Shown in pieces: positions 40,010 to 48,206 of a DNA stretch of 64,000 nt. The notes under the pieces are model-generated. The model made no database searches, was not told the DNA's origin, and saw nothing but the letters and a program-made list of their open reading frames with translations. The DNA is from Gp6-AA40 sp036407095. GTDB lineage: Bacteria > Acidobacteriota > Vicinamibacteria > Vicinamibacterales > UBA2999. Where the stretch lies: NCBI GenBank assembly GCA_036407095.1, contig DASWZV010000065.1:128978-192977 (forward strand), written 5' to 3'. The position numbers were made by a program, and so were the translations under genes. How positions within the stretch are numbered: the stretch's first letter is position 1; each line of letters opens with the position of its first letter.

Positions 40010-41461
40010 TCATTTCTCTTTCTTGACGAGTCGCAGCTGACCGTTGCCGTCGAAGTCGACGAACTTCGCGGCAAAGCCTCGCTCGACTACGGCATCCCAC
40101 TCCGATGCGAAACGCGCACGGAGCCTCTCGGGCAGCATCAGAATCCCACGGTCCCTCACCCGCGCGTATTGGGCCACGCGGTTGGCGAGCTCCGTCGTCG
40201 AGATCGGCTCCCATGCGACAGGCGTCGACGCGCCACGCGCCAGAGCGATGCAGTTGTCCTGATGATGGCCGATGAAGACCGGTTCGAAGCCCGCCGACTG
40301 CAAGGCACGCCCGAGTGACGCGCCGTCGAACGTCTGCAGATGAAACGGGTTGAGCGTGTTGAAGATTGATTTGCCGGTTTCGAGGAATTCGGCCTCGTCG
40401 GGCTCGTTATAGAGATACAGGTGCCCGCCCGGGTTCAGCTTCTCTCGAATGACGCTGAGGGCCTCATCCGGATGAACCGCGTGCGTCAACAGATGGTTGG
40501 CTACCACCAGATCGAAGCGCCCCTCGTACGGAATCGCGAGCCGGTCGTAGTCGAGCAGATGATCCGCGCGCGTGCCATACACCTCGCGCACGATCACCTG
40601 CTGGACCTCGAACAGCGGAAGCGCCGCCGTCTCTCCGCCATACAACCGCCGAAGCGAGGCGCCGATCGCTCCGAACCGCGGACGGATCTCGAGCACGCGA
40701 GGCGCCCGCAGCGTGAGCAGCGAACCGAGGATCTCGATGTGTGCAGCAACCGCCAGTCGATCCCGCATCAGTTGTGGCAGATGCCCGCGGTCGCGGACTC
40801 GGGGGACCTCACTGACGAAGACCGGTTGGGCCGCGCGCGCCTTGAGCGTCGCGACATCCGACTCGGACAGCCGGCGCGAGCTCAGGAGTTTGGGACCATG
40901 GCCGGCGGTCACCGTGCGGCCGATCGTCTCCTCGAACTGGTCGACGAGCGCTCGAAAGCGCGCGCCGACCGGACGCCGACGCGCAAACACGACACCGCAG
41001 TGATGACAGAGCGCGTAGTCTGCACGGGCGGCCTCTTCATCAGGCGCAGCGCCGGTCAGGAGGAATCGGTTGTACTCGCAGACCGCGGTCCACTCGCCTT
41101 GACCGCACACACTGCAGGCGGTCAGCGTCGTGAGATCCTGAGGGAAGGGTGTCGTCGAAGCGGGTAACGGCTGGAATGCCTTCGATGCGCCACCGTCACC
41201 CGAGGTGATTCGCGGGATGCGACGGCGGGACAGCTTCGAAGGGGCGACGCGGACGGCGTCGATACGCGCCGCGAGGAGGCGGTTTTCGGCCTGTGCCTTC
41301 GCGAGCGCGGAGTCCATACGCTTCTCGAGGCGCTGGATGCGGGCCATCAGCTCGCGCTGTCGGGCGATCAGCTCGCGCTGTCTCGCGCGAGCCTGATCCT
41401 CAAGCGGCTGCAACAGCGTCGTCGTCGCGCGCCGCAGCACGCGGCGCAGCAGGTCTTTCAT
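40010..41461 (-). CDS. SAM-dependent methyltransferase with coiled-coil and zinc-binding modules
   Basis: A 483-residue protein in three parts. Residues about 15-70 form an Arg/Glu/Gln-rich coiled coil. A zinc-binding pair follows (ACSVCGQGEW and ALCHHCGVVFARR, near residues 114-160), then a class I methyltransferase fold (PRVLEIRPRFGAIGASLRRLY, DLVVANHLLTHAVHPDEAL, LNPGGHLYLY). The usual glycine-rich SAM loop is altered (EIRPRFGAIG). Such proteins often modify sugars or glycans, but the substrate is unknown. It starts 4 bp upstream of the rplI stop codon region. Confidence 0.8.
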   Translation of the reverse strand: MKDLLRRVLRRATTTLLQPLEDQARARQRELIARQRELMARIQRLEKRMDSALAKAQAENRLLAARIDAVRVAPSKLSRRRIPRITSGDGGASKAFQPLPASTTPFPQDLTTLTACSVCGQGEWTAVCEYNRFLLTGAAPDEEAARADYALCHHCGVVFARRRPVGARFRALVDQFEETIGRTVTAGHGPKLLSSRRLSESDVATLKARAAQPVFVSEVPRVRDRGHLPQLMRDRLAVAAHIEILGSLLTLRAPRVLEIRPRFGAIGASLRRLYGGETAALPLFEVQQVIVREVYGTRADHLLDYDRLAIPYEGRFDLVVANHLLTHAVHPDEALSVIREKLNPGGHLYLYNEPDEAEFLETGKSIFNTLNPFHLQTFDGASLGRALQSAGFEPVFIGHHQDNCIALARGASTPVAWEPISTTELANRVAQYARVRDRGILMLPERLRARFASEWDAVVERGFAAKFVDFDGNGQLRLVKKEK

Positions 41462-41465
41462 GCCG

Positions 41466-41939
41466 CTACGACTGCGGCTGCGGCTGCTCCTCGCCGCCTT
41501 CCTTGACGACGTTCACCTTCAGCGGCACCGTCACTTCACGGTGCAGCTTCAGCGGCACGGCGTGCTGGCCGATCGCCTTGATCGGCTCGGGCAGGATCAG
41601 CTTGCGGCGATCGATCTCGAACCCCTTGCCCTTGAGGAAATCGGCGATGTCGACCGCCGTCACCGAGCCATAGAGCTGATCGGTCTCGCCGACGCGCCGC
41701 ACGATCGTGATGTCGATCATCGCCAGCCGCGCGGCGATCGCTTCGGCCTGCACCTTCTCGGCCGCCTCACGCGCCTCGACGATCCGCCGCTCGCGCTCGA
41801 CGTGCCGGCGATTGCCGTCGGTCGCGGGAAGCGCGAGCTTCCGCGGCAGCAGAAAGTTCCTCGCGTATCCGTCAGCCACCTTGACGATCTCGCCGCGACG
41901 CCCCAGGTTGTCGACGTGTTCTCTCAGAATGACTTCCAT
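41466..41939 (-). CDS. rplI: 50S ribosomal protein L9
   Basis: A large-subunit protein with two globular ends joined by a long helix, 157 residues. The N-terminal domain MEVILREHVDNLGRRGEIV...YARNFLLPR, the connecting helix (residues about 45-80) and the C-terminal domain with VTVPLKVNVV are complete, followed by an extra Glu/Gln/Pro tail. The start MEVILREH is the canonical one. It is downstream of rpsR, separated by two palindromic hairpins. Confidence 0.97.
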   Translation of the reverse strand: MEVILREHVDNLGRRGEIVKVADGYARNFLLPRKLALPATDGNRRHVERERRIVEAREAAEKVQAEAIAARLAMIDITIVRRVGETDQLYGSVTAVDIADFLKGKGFEIDRRKLILPEPIKAIGQHAVPLKLHREVTVPLKVNVVKEGGEEQPQPQS

Positions 41940-41952
41940 GAATGTCCTCGAC

Positions 41953-42013
41953 GCGGGGTCTGAAGACCCCGCGCTACGAATCAAACTCGTAGAGCGCGGG
42001 CTTCAGCCCGCGC
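41953..42013. repeat. two inverted REP-like hairpins (BIME-like pair) between rpsR and rplI
   Basis: The first hairpin is GCGGGGTCT-GA-AGACCCCGC (41953-41972). The second is GCGCGGGCT-TC-AGCCCGCGC (41994-42013). They are bridged by CTACGA...TCGTAG, itself an inverted repeat, so the whole 61 bp is a head-to-head pair bounded by CTAC/GTAG. Confidence 0.85.
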
Positions 42014-42021
42014 GTCTATCT

Positions 42022-42324
42022 CTATTCAGTCGTGTACGGGATCAACGCCAGCTGGCGGGCGCGCATGAGCGCCGTCCGCAGTTTGCGCTGGTGCGGCGCG
42101 CACGTGCCGGAGATCCGGCGCGGCAACACCTTCGCGCGCTCGGGCACGAACGGCATCAGCAGCTTGACGTCCTTGTAGTTGATGTCGTCGATCTTGTCCG
42201 AGCAGAACTTGCACACCTTGCGGCGGCGGAACATCGGACGACGCTGACCGTCCTTGCCCTGCTGCTGCGATGACGACGACTTGCCGCGGCCGCCACCGCC
42301 ACCAAAACTTTTCCGGCCGTTCAT
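42022..42324 (-). CDS. rpsR: 30S ribosomal protein S18
   Basis: A small-subunit platform protein that pairs with S6, 100 residues. The conserved core KVCKFCSDKIDDINYKDVKLL and ISGTCAPHQRKLRTALMRARQLALIPYT is intact. The N-terminus is extended by a Gly/Ser/Gln-rich stretch. The start overlaps the rpsF stop as ATGA, so the two are translationally coupled. No ssb gene intervenes. Confidence 0.97.
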   Translation of the reverse strand: MNGRKSFGGGGGRGKSSSSQQQGKDGQRRPMFRRRKVCKFCSDKIDDINYKDVKLLMPFVPERAKVLPRRISGTCAPHQRKLRTALMRARQLALIPYTTE

Positions 42325-42776
42325 CGGACCTCCTCCCCACCCATCTCGAAGCGATCGTCGCGATCGTCATCCGGCTCGCCGCGCTGTCCTTCACCCGGCT
42401 GCCGATCCGCCGGCAGACCGCGCGCCAGTCGGCGCCGCCGCGACGTCTCGGTGCGCTTGCTGCGAGTCCGCTCGACCACGCCCTGCTCCTCGTCGACCCG
42501 GACAGTGAGGTGGCGAATCACGAGATCGGTCACCCGAAGACGACGGTCGATCTCCTTCATCAGCTCCCCGCCCCCTTTGATCACTTCGAGGACATAGGTG
42601 CCTTCCTTGTGGCGTCCGATTTCGTATGCGAGTTTGCGGCGGCCCCAGTTATCGGTCTTCTCGATCTGGCCGTGCAGCCGCTGGACGATGGATTCGACCT
42701 GCGTGTGGAGGTCGGCCACCTGTTCGTCGGTCGCGTCGGGCGACACGACATACACGAGTTCGTAGGTTCTCTGCAT
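42321..42776 (-). CDS. rpsF: 30S ribosomal protein S6
   Basis: A small-subunit protein that binds S18, 151 residues. The core MQRTYELVYVVSPDATDEQV, IEKTDNWGRRKLAYEIGRHKEGTYV and DRRLRVTDLVIRHLTVRV is complete in the first 95 residues. The remaining 55 residues are a charged Arg/Glu/Asp-rich tail, longer than the E. coli one and coded in a GC-biased stretch. It is followed directly by rpsR. Confidence 0.97.
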   Translation of the reverse strand: MQRTYELVYVVSPDATDEQVADLHTQVESIVQRLHGQIEKTDNWGRRKLAYEIGRHKEGTYVLEVIKGGGELMKEIDRRLRVTDLVIRHLTVRVDEEQGVVERTRSKRTETSRRRRLARGLPADRQPGEGQRGEPDDDRDDRFEMGGEEVR

Positions 42777-42796
42777 TCCCTCTCCTTCTGGACGCG

Positions 42797-42910
42797 CCCC
42801 CTATTGGACGTGGCCACTCAGGTGGCAAGGAGTACGTCGGGGCCACCTTTCCGCCTTCGCGAAACGCTACGGCGGACCAGCCGTAGCTCTAGCGGAGGCT
42901 GGTAGGTGGC
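42797..42910. repeat. repeat-rich spacer between pth and rpsF
   Basis: It contains a diverged family-C pair (GTGGCCACTCAGGTGGC and GGGGCCACC) and a palindromic block GGCGGACCAGCCGTAGCTCT with CCGCCTTCGCGAAACGCTAC to its left. It has the same style as 12041-12186 and 14049-14134. No gene is visible. Confidence 0.5.
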
Positions 42911-42915
42911 CCTCG

Positions 42916-43506
42916 TTACTCAGCTCCGGACGCCGGAGCGTCCGGGTTGTACTCGTTCATCACCTTCAGGATGCCTTCCGCCGCGAACATCTCCGCCGCA
43001 TCGGCCGCCCGCGCGATGAACGATTCGAGATCGGCCTGCTCGCCGTTCTCGAATTTCGCGAGCACGTGATTGGCGAGGTCCCGCCTCTCCTCTCCGCGCC
43101 CCACCCCCAGCCGAAGCCGGGGGAACTCGTTGGTCCCAAGCCGTTCGATCACCGACTTGAGGCCGTTGTGCCCTCCTGCCGATCCGCGCGCGCGTGCGCG
43201 CATGCGCAGGAACGGCAAATCTGCTTCGTCGATCACGATCAGCAGATCCTCGAAGGCAATCTCGAAGTACCGCGCCAGCCCCGCCACCACATCGCCGCTG
43301 CGATTCATGTAGGTCAGCGGTTTGGCCAGCATCACCGGCTCGGGACCGAATTTCTTCGCGACCAGCGTGTCGGGGACCTGCGAGGGGCCAGCGGCCCAAG
43401 TCAGGCCGTGGCGCCGCGCGATCTCGTCGACCACCCGGAACCCCACGTTGTGACGCGTGTCGCGATACTCGCGTCCCGGGTTGCCCAATCCGACAATTAG
43501 CTTCAC
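42916..43506 (-). CDS. pth: peptidyl-tRNA hydrolase
   Basis: This enzyme releases peptides from prematurely dissociated peptidyl-tRNA, 196 residues. The start is GTG at 43506 (VKLIVGLGNPGREYRDTRHN), set by the conserved N-terminal strand. Catalytic H21-equivalent lies in DTRHNVGF, N-equivalents in YMNRSGDVV, and the active-site aspartate in LLIVIDEADLPF. The GSAGGHNGLKSVIERLGT loop is complete. It lies between rplY and rpsF. Confidence 0.96.
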   Translation of the reverse strand: MKLIVGLGNPGREYRDTRHNVGFRVVDEIARRHGLTWAAGPSQVPDTLVAKKFGPEPVMLAKPLTYMNRSGDVVAGLARYFEIAFEDLLIVIDEADLPFLRMRARARGSAGGHNGLKSVIERLGTNEFPRLRLGVGRGEERRDLANHVLAKFENGEQADLESFIARAADAAEMFAAEGILKVMNEYNPDAPASGAE

Positions 43507-43513
43507 GTCGCAC

Positions 43514-43535
43514 AGGCAGGTCTGAAGACCCGCCT
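43514..43535. repeat. family-B hairpin between rplY and pth
   Basis: AGGCAGGTCT-GA-AGACCCGCCT, arms with one mismatch, is followed by CTAC. The CTA at 43536-43538 is the TAG stop codon of rplY. Confidence 0.8.
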
Positions 43536-44243
43536 CTACTTCTTCTCTTTCTTGTCCTTCTCGTCTTCGGCCTTCTCCTCGGTCTTGCCCTTCTTGATGA
43601 CCTCGGGTTCTGCCGGAGCCGCCGGCGCCGCACCCGCCGCCGCTTCGGCCGTCGCTGCAGCCGGCTCTTCCTCGGCCTTCGGCATCACGATGTGCACGAT
43701 CATCGTGTCGCCCTCGCTGATCGCCTTCCACTTCGGATTCACCGGCAGATCGCGCACGCGAATCGCCTGGTGCAGCATCAGCTCGGTCACGTCGATGTCG
43801 ATGTGCTCGGGAATATCCGTTGGCAGGCACTCGACCTCGATCTCGCGGGTGACGAAGTCGAGCAGGCCGCCCTGCTGCTTGACGCCCTTCGACTCGCCGT
43901 TCACCTGAATGGGCACGGTGACCGTGATCGCCTTGTCCATCGCCAGCTCGTAGAAGTCGGCGTGGATCAGATGGTGCGTCACCGGATCGAGCTGATACTC
44001 GCGCAGCATCACGCGGGTTTCGCTGCCATCGAGCTTCAAGCTGATGAGGGTGTTGGCGCCCGATTCCGAATGCAGGATCTTCATCACCGCTTTCGGATCG
44101 ACGCTGACCGCCACCGCGTCCTTCGGCTTGCCGCTCTTGCTCGGACCATAGAAGACAGCCGGAATCTTTCCGCTCGCGCGAAGGCGATTCGCCTCGTTCT
44201 TCCGTCGGCCCTCTCTCTTGACTGCTTCCAGTGTCGCGTCCAT
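43536..44243 (-). CDS. rplY: 50S ribosomal protein L25/general stress protein Ctc
   Basis: A 5S-rRNA-binding protein of the long, two-domain Ctc type, 235 residues. The N-terminal L25 domain (GKIPAVFYGPSKSGKPKDAV, VMLREYQLDPVTHHLIHADF) is followed by the TL5 C-terminal domain (GVKQQGGLLDFVTREIEVECLPTDIPEHIDIDV). An Ala/Pro/Glu and Lys-rich tail (residues about 190-235) completes it. It is placed between prs and pth as in many bacteria. Confidence 0.96.
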   Translation of the reverse strand: MDATLEAVKREGRRKNEANRLRASGKIPAVFYGPSKSGKPKDAVAVSVDPKAVMKILHSESGANTLISLKLDGSETRVMLREYQLDPVTHHLIHADFYELAMDKAITVTVPIQVNGESKGVKQQGGLLDFVTREIEVECLPTDIPEHIDIDVTELMLHQAIRVRDLPVNPKWKAISEGDTMIVHIVMPKAEEEPAAATAEAAAGAAPAAPAEPEVIKKGKTEEKAEDEKDKKEKK

Positions 44244-44258
44244 TACGTCCCCTTCATA

Positions 44259-44350
44259 CAGGCCTCAGGGCTCAGGCCTCAGGCCCCAGGGCTGTTTCAG
44301 GCCTCAGGCCTTGCCCAGCCCGGAGGGCTGGGGCCTGATCCCTGGGCCCT
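44259..44350. repeat. word-tandem hairpin between prs and rplY
   Basis: CAGGCCTCAGGGCTCAGGCC words on the left and GGGCTGGGGCCTGATCCCTG on the right surround CTTGCCCAGCCCGGAGGGCT. It is the same sub-family as 4288-4382. Its last bases CCCTA provide the TAG stop of prs. Confidence 0.65.
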
Positions 44351-45278
44351 ATACAAACAACGACGAGACCGACGTCTCCTCGTGAATATTCCGAATCGCC
44401 TGACCCAGCAATCGCGCCACCGACAGCGGCACGATCTTGCGGCACCGCTGCGCGGCATCCGACAACGGCACCGTGTTGGTGATGATCATCTGCTCGATCG
44501 GCGAGTCGTTGATCCGCTCGATCGCCGGCCCCGAGAGCACGCCGTGCACAGCACACGCCAGCACGCGCTGCGCGCCGGCTTCCGTGAGCGCCATCGCCGA
44601 CTTCTGAATCGTGCCTGCCGTGTCGATCATGTCGTCCTGCAGAATGCACGTCCGGCCGGACACGTCGCCGACCACGTTCATCACTTCGGCCGCGCCATCC
44701 TCGCTGCGCCGCTTGTCGACGAGCGCCAGTTCGGCATCGAGCCGCTTCGCATACGCCCGCGCCCGTTCGGCGCCGCCCGCATCGGGCGAGACGATCGTCA
44801 GGTCCGAGTAATTCAGCCGCGACAGGTACTCGATGATCACCGGGGCCGCAAAGAGATGGTCCACCGGGATGTCGAAGAATCCCTGAATCTGCGGCTTGTG
44901 CAGATCCATCGTGAGCACGCGGTTGGTGCCCGCCGCGCTCAACAGATTCGCCACGAGCTTCGCCGAGATCGGCACCCGTGGCTTGTCCTTGCGGTCTTGA
45001 CGCGCGTAGCCGTAATACGGGATCACCGAGGTGATCCGCGCGGCCGACGATCGACGAAACGCGTCGATCATGACGCACAGCTCCATCAGGTGCTGATCCG
45101 CCGGACTCGACGTCGGCTGGACGATGAACACGTCCGCACCGCGGATGTTCTCGTCGATCTGGAACGACACCTCGCCGTCAGGAAACCGGCGGAGCCTCGC
45201 CTGCCCCAACGGAATGCCCAGACTGCTGGCGATCTCTCTGGCCAGCAGCGGATGCGCGCTCCCGGTGAATACTTTCAT
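44349..45278 (-). CDS. prs: ribose-phosphate pyrophosphokinase
   Basis: This enzyme makes PRPP from ribose 5-phosphate and ATP for purine, pyrimidine, His and Trp synthesis, 309 residues from MKVFTGSAHP. Conserved parts are SFQIDENIRGADVFIVQPTS, YYGYARQDRKDKPRVPISAKLVA, the ribose-5-phosphate/PRPP loop DDMIDTAGTI and VSPDAGGAERA. An ATG 17 codons upstream (45329) is in frame but precedes the usual start of the fold. It follows tRNA-Gln and ispE. Confidence 0.96.
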   Translation of the reverse strand: MKVFTGSAHPLLAREIASSLGIPLGQARLRRFPDGEVSFQIDENIRGADVFIVQPTSSPADQHLMELCVMIDAFRRSSAARITSVIPYYGYARQDRKDKPRVPISAKLVANLLSAAGTNRVLTMDLHKPQIQGFFDIPVDHLFAAPVIIEYLSRLNYSDLTIVSPDAGGAERARAYAKRLDAELALVDKRRSEDGAAEVMNVVGDVSGRTCILQDDMIDTAGTIQKSAMALTEAGAQRVLACAVHGVLSGPAIERINDSPIEQMIITNTVPLSDAAQRCRKIVPLSVARLLGQAIRNIHEETSVSSLFV

Positions 45279-45353
45279 GTCGCCAAACCCTGTCGACAGT
45301 AAGCCTTCACCACTGAGTGGTCGCCTCATCGTTCAGACCGCTTTGCCCTTGAC

Positions 45354-45428
45354 TGGTTGGGGCGGGAGGATTCGAACCTCCGAATACGGGATCCAAAGTC
45401 CCGCGCCTTACCGCTTGGCCACGCCCCA
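45354..45428 (-). tRNA. tRNA-Gln (TTG anticodon)
   Basis: A 75-nt cloverleaf with acceptor stem TGGGGCG/CGCCCCA, anticodon stem CGGGA/TCCCG with loop CT-TTG-GA, and T-arm GGAGG-TTCGAAT-CCTCC. The CCA end is encoded. Placement between ispE and prs is common. Confidence 0.97.
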
Positions 45429-45451
45429 GTACGTCCTCCCGCTGCGTTGGC

Positions 45452-45508
45452 AATGGGGTTGGGAGTCATTTCCTCGTGGCCCGAAACGAAATGACTCCCG
45501 ACCCCATT
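45452..45508. repeat. family-A palindrome between ispE and tRNA-Gln
   Basis: Arms AATGGGGTTGGGAGTCATTT (from 45452) and GAAATGACTCCCGACCCCAT (from 45488) pair over about 20 bp, with one G-T wobble, around a 15-base loop. Related copies are at 10631, 27176 and 50891. Confidence 0.85.
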
Positions 45509-45564
45509 CGCCCCTCGCTACCGGGACTGCTGTAGGAGCCGCTCGCCCACGGCGGCGCAAACCC

Positions 45565-46521
45565 TTAGTGTAGTCGAGACTTCTCGTTTCGAGCAAGGCG
45601 AAGAGGGTGCGGCCGGCTTCGACGCGCGAACTCACCGCGTCCAACCGATTCGGTCAGCAGCACGCGCCACCCTAGCCCGGACAGCTGCTGGACCGCCGCC
45701 ACCGCCTCGCCACGCTTTTGAAACAGCCCGAACACCGTCGAGCCGCTCCCCGACATCGCCGCCGCCAGCGCGCCGGCCCGGCGGAGCGAGATCTTCATTC
45801 GATCGATTTCGGGATGATGGCGCGCGATCGGCGCTTCCAGATCGTTGATCATCTGGGCCGCCCGCGACGGCCATGGGCCCGGCACGTATTGCGCTTCACG
45901 CACCACCGGTCCACGCGACAGCTCACGCTCGGCGTCGTACCACTCGTAGGCGTCGGGCGACGACACGCCGAACCCCGGCACGAGGAGCACGATCCAATGT
46001 CGAGGCAGATCGGCCAGCGGATACACCTCGTCGCCGCGCCCGAGACCAAGCACAGTCCCACCCGACAGGAAGAACGCGACGTCGGCACCGAGCGTCGTCG
46101 CGACATCGACGAGCTGATTCGGGCGCAGGGGCACACGCCACATCTTCGCCAGCGCCAGCATCGTTGCGGCCGCATCGCTGCTGCCGCCTCCGAGACCACC
46201 CTGGAGCGGAATGCGCTTGTGTAATCGCACGAGCACATCCCGCACCGGCCCCGATCGCCTCAGCGCACGCCACAGCGCGCGCGCGGCACGCCACACGAGA
46301 TTCGATTCGTCGAGCGGAACGCCGGCTGCGTCGCACTCGATCGCGAACGGGCCGGGGCGCGGGACGCAGTCGATCGTGTCGTGCAGGGCGAGCGATTGAA
46401 AGACGGTGCGAAGCTCGTGATACCCGTCTGGTCGTGTGCCGAGCACACGAAGATCGAGGTTGATCTTCGCGTGGGCGCGAACGGTGACGGGCCGCAGCGA
46501 GGCCGCCGATCCCCGGTTCAC
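45565..46521 (-). CDS. ispE: 4-diphosphocytidyl-2-C-methyl-D-erythritol kinase
   Basis: A GHMP kinase for the fourth step of the MEP isoprenoid pathway, completing the set with ispDF at 17159. Conserved parts are AHAKINLDLRVLGTRPDGYHEL, the ATP loop PLQGGLGGGSSDAAA and the C-terminal AMSGSGSTVFGLF. The start taken is GTG at 46521, which overlaps the upstream TGA as GTGA (318 residues). An ATG at 46554 is an alternative and would overlap the upstream gene by 37 bp. Confidence 0.93.
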   Translation of the reverse strand: MNRGSAASLRPVTVRAHAKINLDLRVLGTRPDGYHELRTVFQSLALHDTIDCVPRPGPFAIECDAAGVPLDESNLVWRAARALWRALRRSGPVRDVLVRLHKRIPLQGGLGGGSSDAAATMLALAKMWRVPLRPNQLVDVATTLGADVAFFLSGGTVLGLGRGDEVYPLADLPRHWIVLLVPGFGVSSPDAYEWYDAERELSRGPVVREAQYVPGPWPSRAAQMINDLEAPIARHHPEIDRMKISLRRAGALAAAMSGSGSTVFGLFQKRGEAVAAVQQLSGLGWRVLLTESVGRGEFARRSRPHPLRLARNEKSRLH

Positions 46522-47333
46522 CGGCGCACTCGAATCTCGTACAGCCTCGGCCACAGTTTCCCCGTCACGAACAGGCGATTGCCCGCCGCATCGAAGGCGA
46601 TGCCGTTGAGCACATCGTCTCCCTGCCGCGCCGGCGCACGAAGGCCGGAGAGATCGAGCCAGGCGGTGACGCGCCCGGTGGCCGGCGCGATGATGGCAAT
46701 GCGATCGGTGAGCCAGACGTTCGAGTACACCTCTCCCTTGATGAACTCCAGCTCGTTGAGTCGTTCGATCGCACGATCACCGTCCCTCACCGTCACGCGA
46801 CCGATCTCGCGCTGGGTCTCCGGATCGAGAAAGCGAAGCGTGGACGTGCCGTCGCTCATGATCAGTCGCGTGCCGTCGTGGGTCAGCCCCCAACCCTCAC
46901 CTGGATAGGTGAAGGTGCTCATGGGCGCGAACGAGGCGAGGTCGTAGACGAATCCGATGTTCGTCTCCCAGGTGAGCTGCAGCAGCCGTCCTTTCCAGTC
47001 GGTCAGCCCTTCTGCGAAATAGCGCTTGTCGACGTCACGCCGCTCCACGACGTCGCCGGTGTCGAGCCGGACCTTCCGCAGCGACGACCGCCCCTTGATG
47101 CCGGTGCTTTCGAAGAGAAAGCCGTCGCGAAAGATCAGACCCTGTGTGAACGCCATCGGATCGTGAGGGTATGCCTTGACGACGTCGTAGCCGAGAACCG
47201 GGGCGTGCGCGTCGGCAGCGCGCTGCCGCGCCTGAACCGCGCGACCAGACGAGACGAGGACGAAGGCGGTGCACACGATGAGCGCAATCGAAGCGCTCCA
47301 TCGCGCGCGATCTGTCGATTCGATCCGGTGCAT
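46518..47333 (-). CDS. glutaminyl-peptide cyclotransferase (glutamine cyclotransferase family), secreted
   Basis: A five-bladed propeller enzyme of the plant/bacterial type that converts N-terminal glutamine to pyroglutamate, 271 residues from MHRIESTDRARWSASIALIV. It has an N-terminal signal or anchor helix, then AYPHDPMAFTQGLIFRDGFLFESTG, LTWETNIGFVYD, GEGWGLTHDGTRLIMSDG, LNELEFIKGEVYSNVW and DDVLNGIAFDAAGNRLFVTGK, all hallmarks of the family. Its start overlaps the preceding lipoprotein stop by one base. It likely acts in the periplasm. Confidence 0.92.
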   Translation of the reverse strand: MHRIESTDRARWSASIALIVCTAFVLVSSGRAVQARQRAADAHAPVLGYDVVKAYPHDPMAFTQGLIFRDGFLFESTGIKGRSSLRKVRLDTGDVVERRDVDKRYFAEGLTDWKGRLLQLTWETNIGFVYDLASFAPMSTFTYPGEGWGLTHDGTRLIMSDGTSTLRFLDPETQREIGRVTVRDGDRAIERLNELEFIKGEVYSNVWLTDRIAIIAPATGRVTAWLDLSGLRAPARQGDDVLNGIAFDAAGNRLFVTGKLWPRLYEIRVRR

Positions 47334-48175
47334 CACTGACCTCGCAGGGGTCCCGCCTCGCGCAGCTCGTCGAGCGTCAGCGATCGCGCCGCGGCGGGAA
47401 CATCGACTGTGAACGCTGCGGCATCGAGATCGAGGTTCGTCTGGATCTGCGACACGGTCGCGGTGAGATCCACGTTCACCGACGGCGAATCGGAAATCAG
47501 ACGCACCGACGACGGGAACTGCCCCCGCCACTCAGGGTATTCGAGCTGCCACCCGTTTCGACGAGCGGCGCGGATCTGCCACGCCGTCGTACGACGCAGA
47601 TACAATTCCGCCCCACCCGCAAGCGCGATCGAGGCCCAGCCGCGCTCATGCAGTCGACCCGATGCGGCCATCGGCGCAGGGACGACGCATCCGGTCAGAA
47701 TCGCGAGGACATCGGCGGGGCCGAGCGCAACGCCGACGAGCGCACCGAGGATTGCGTCGGGACGCTGCCCGCGCAGCACACGCGAGTCGCGAGGCAGGAG
47801 GAGCGTCGCCGTGCGATCGCGTGCGGCAAGGATGAAGGCGGGCGGCCCGAACGGCGCAACCCCCTCGAGCCGCATGGCGTCCGGGCGTTCGAACCCCGCA
47901 TGCACCCGTCCACGAACGCGTTCCGTACCCGCACGCCCCGCGAGCGCGAGTTCAGCCGTCAGCGTCCGCACACCGCGACACGCCGTGGCGAGCTGCGCGT
48001 GCACGTCGGCGAAATCGGGAAAAGGAGAGCCGTTGTCAGTTGGAAGCGCGATACGCGCGAGACCGCGAGGAACGCATGAAGTGAAGACCGTAATGCAACA
48101 TGCAAAAAGCAAAATGCAGAAGAACCGGGCGTACGAGTGGTCACGCCCTGAGCCGCTTTCAGTCAGCAGCGTCAT
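47333..48175 (-). CDS. putative outer-membrane lipoprotein, LolB/DUF4292-like
   Basis: A 280-residue protein with a hydrophobic segment CILLFACCITVF leading to a lipobox-like FTSC (C34). The body resembles LolB/LolA-like beta-sheet proteins (VRTLTAELALAGRAGTERVRGRVHAGFERPDAMRLEGVAPFG, then SVNVDLTATVSQIQTNLDLDAAAFTVDVP). Lipoprotein localisation is an inference, and no insertase activity can be shown. ATG at 48175 overlaps the TPR stop as ATGA. Oddly, the signal segment is coded inside one arm of a palindromic repeat. Confidence 0.72.
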   Translation of the reverse strand: MTLLTESGSGRDHSYARFFCILLFACCITVFTSCVPRGLARIALPTDNGSPFPDFADVHAQLATACRGVRTLTAELALAGRAGTERVRGRVHAGFERPDAMRLEGVAPFGPPAFILAARDRTATLLLPRDSRVLRGQRPDAILGALVGVALGPADVLAILTGCVVPAPMAASGRLHERGWASIALAGGAELYLRRTTAWQIRAARRNGWQLEYPEWRGQFPSSVRLISDSPSVNVDLTATVSQIQTNLDLDAAAFTVDVPAAARSLTLDELREAGPLRGQ

Positions 48176-48206
48176 TTTGCATTTTGTACTTTGCCCTTTG
48201 CATTAC
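48090..48206. repeat. AT-rich word-tandem hairpin spanning a gene junction
   Basis: The left arm GTAATGCAACATGCAAAAAG (from 48090) is made of TGCAAAA words. The right arm CATTTTGCATTTTGTACTTT ... TTGCATTAC ends at 48206. The outer nine bases (48090-48098 and 48198-48206) are perfectly complementary. The left arm codes the lipoprotein signal peptide and the right arm codes the last residues of the TPR protein. Confidence 0.8.
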
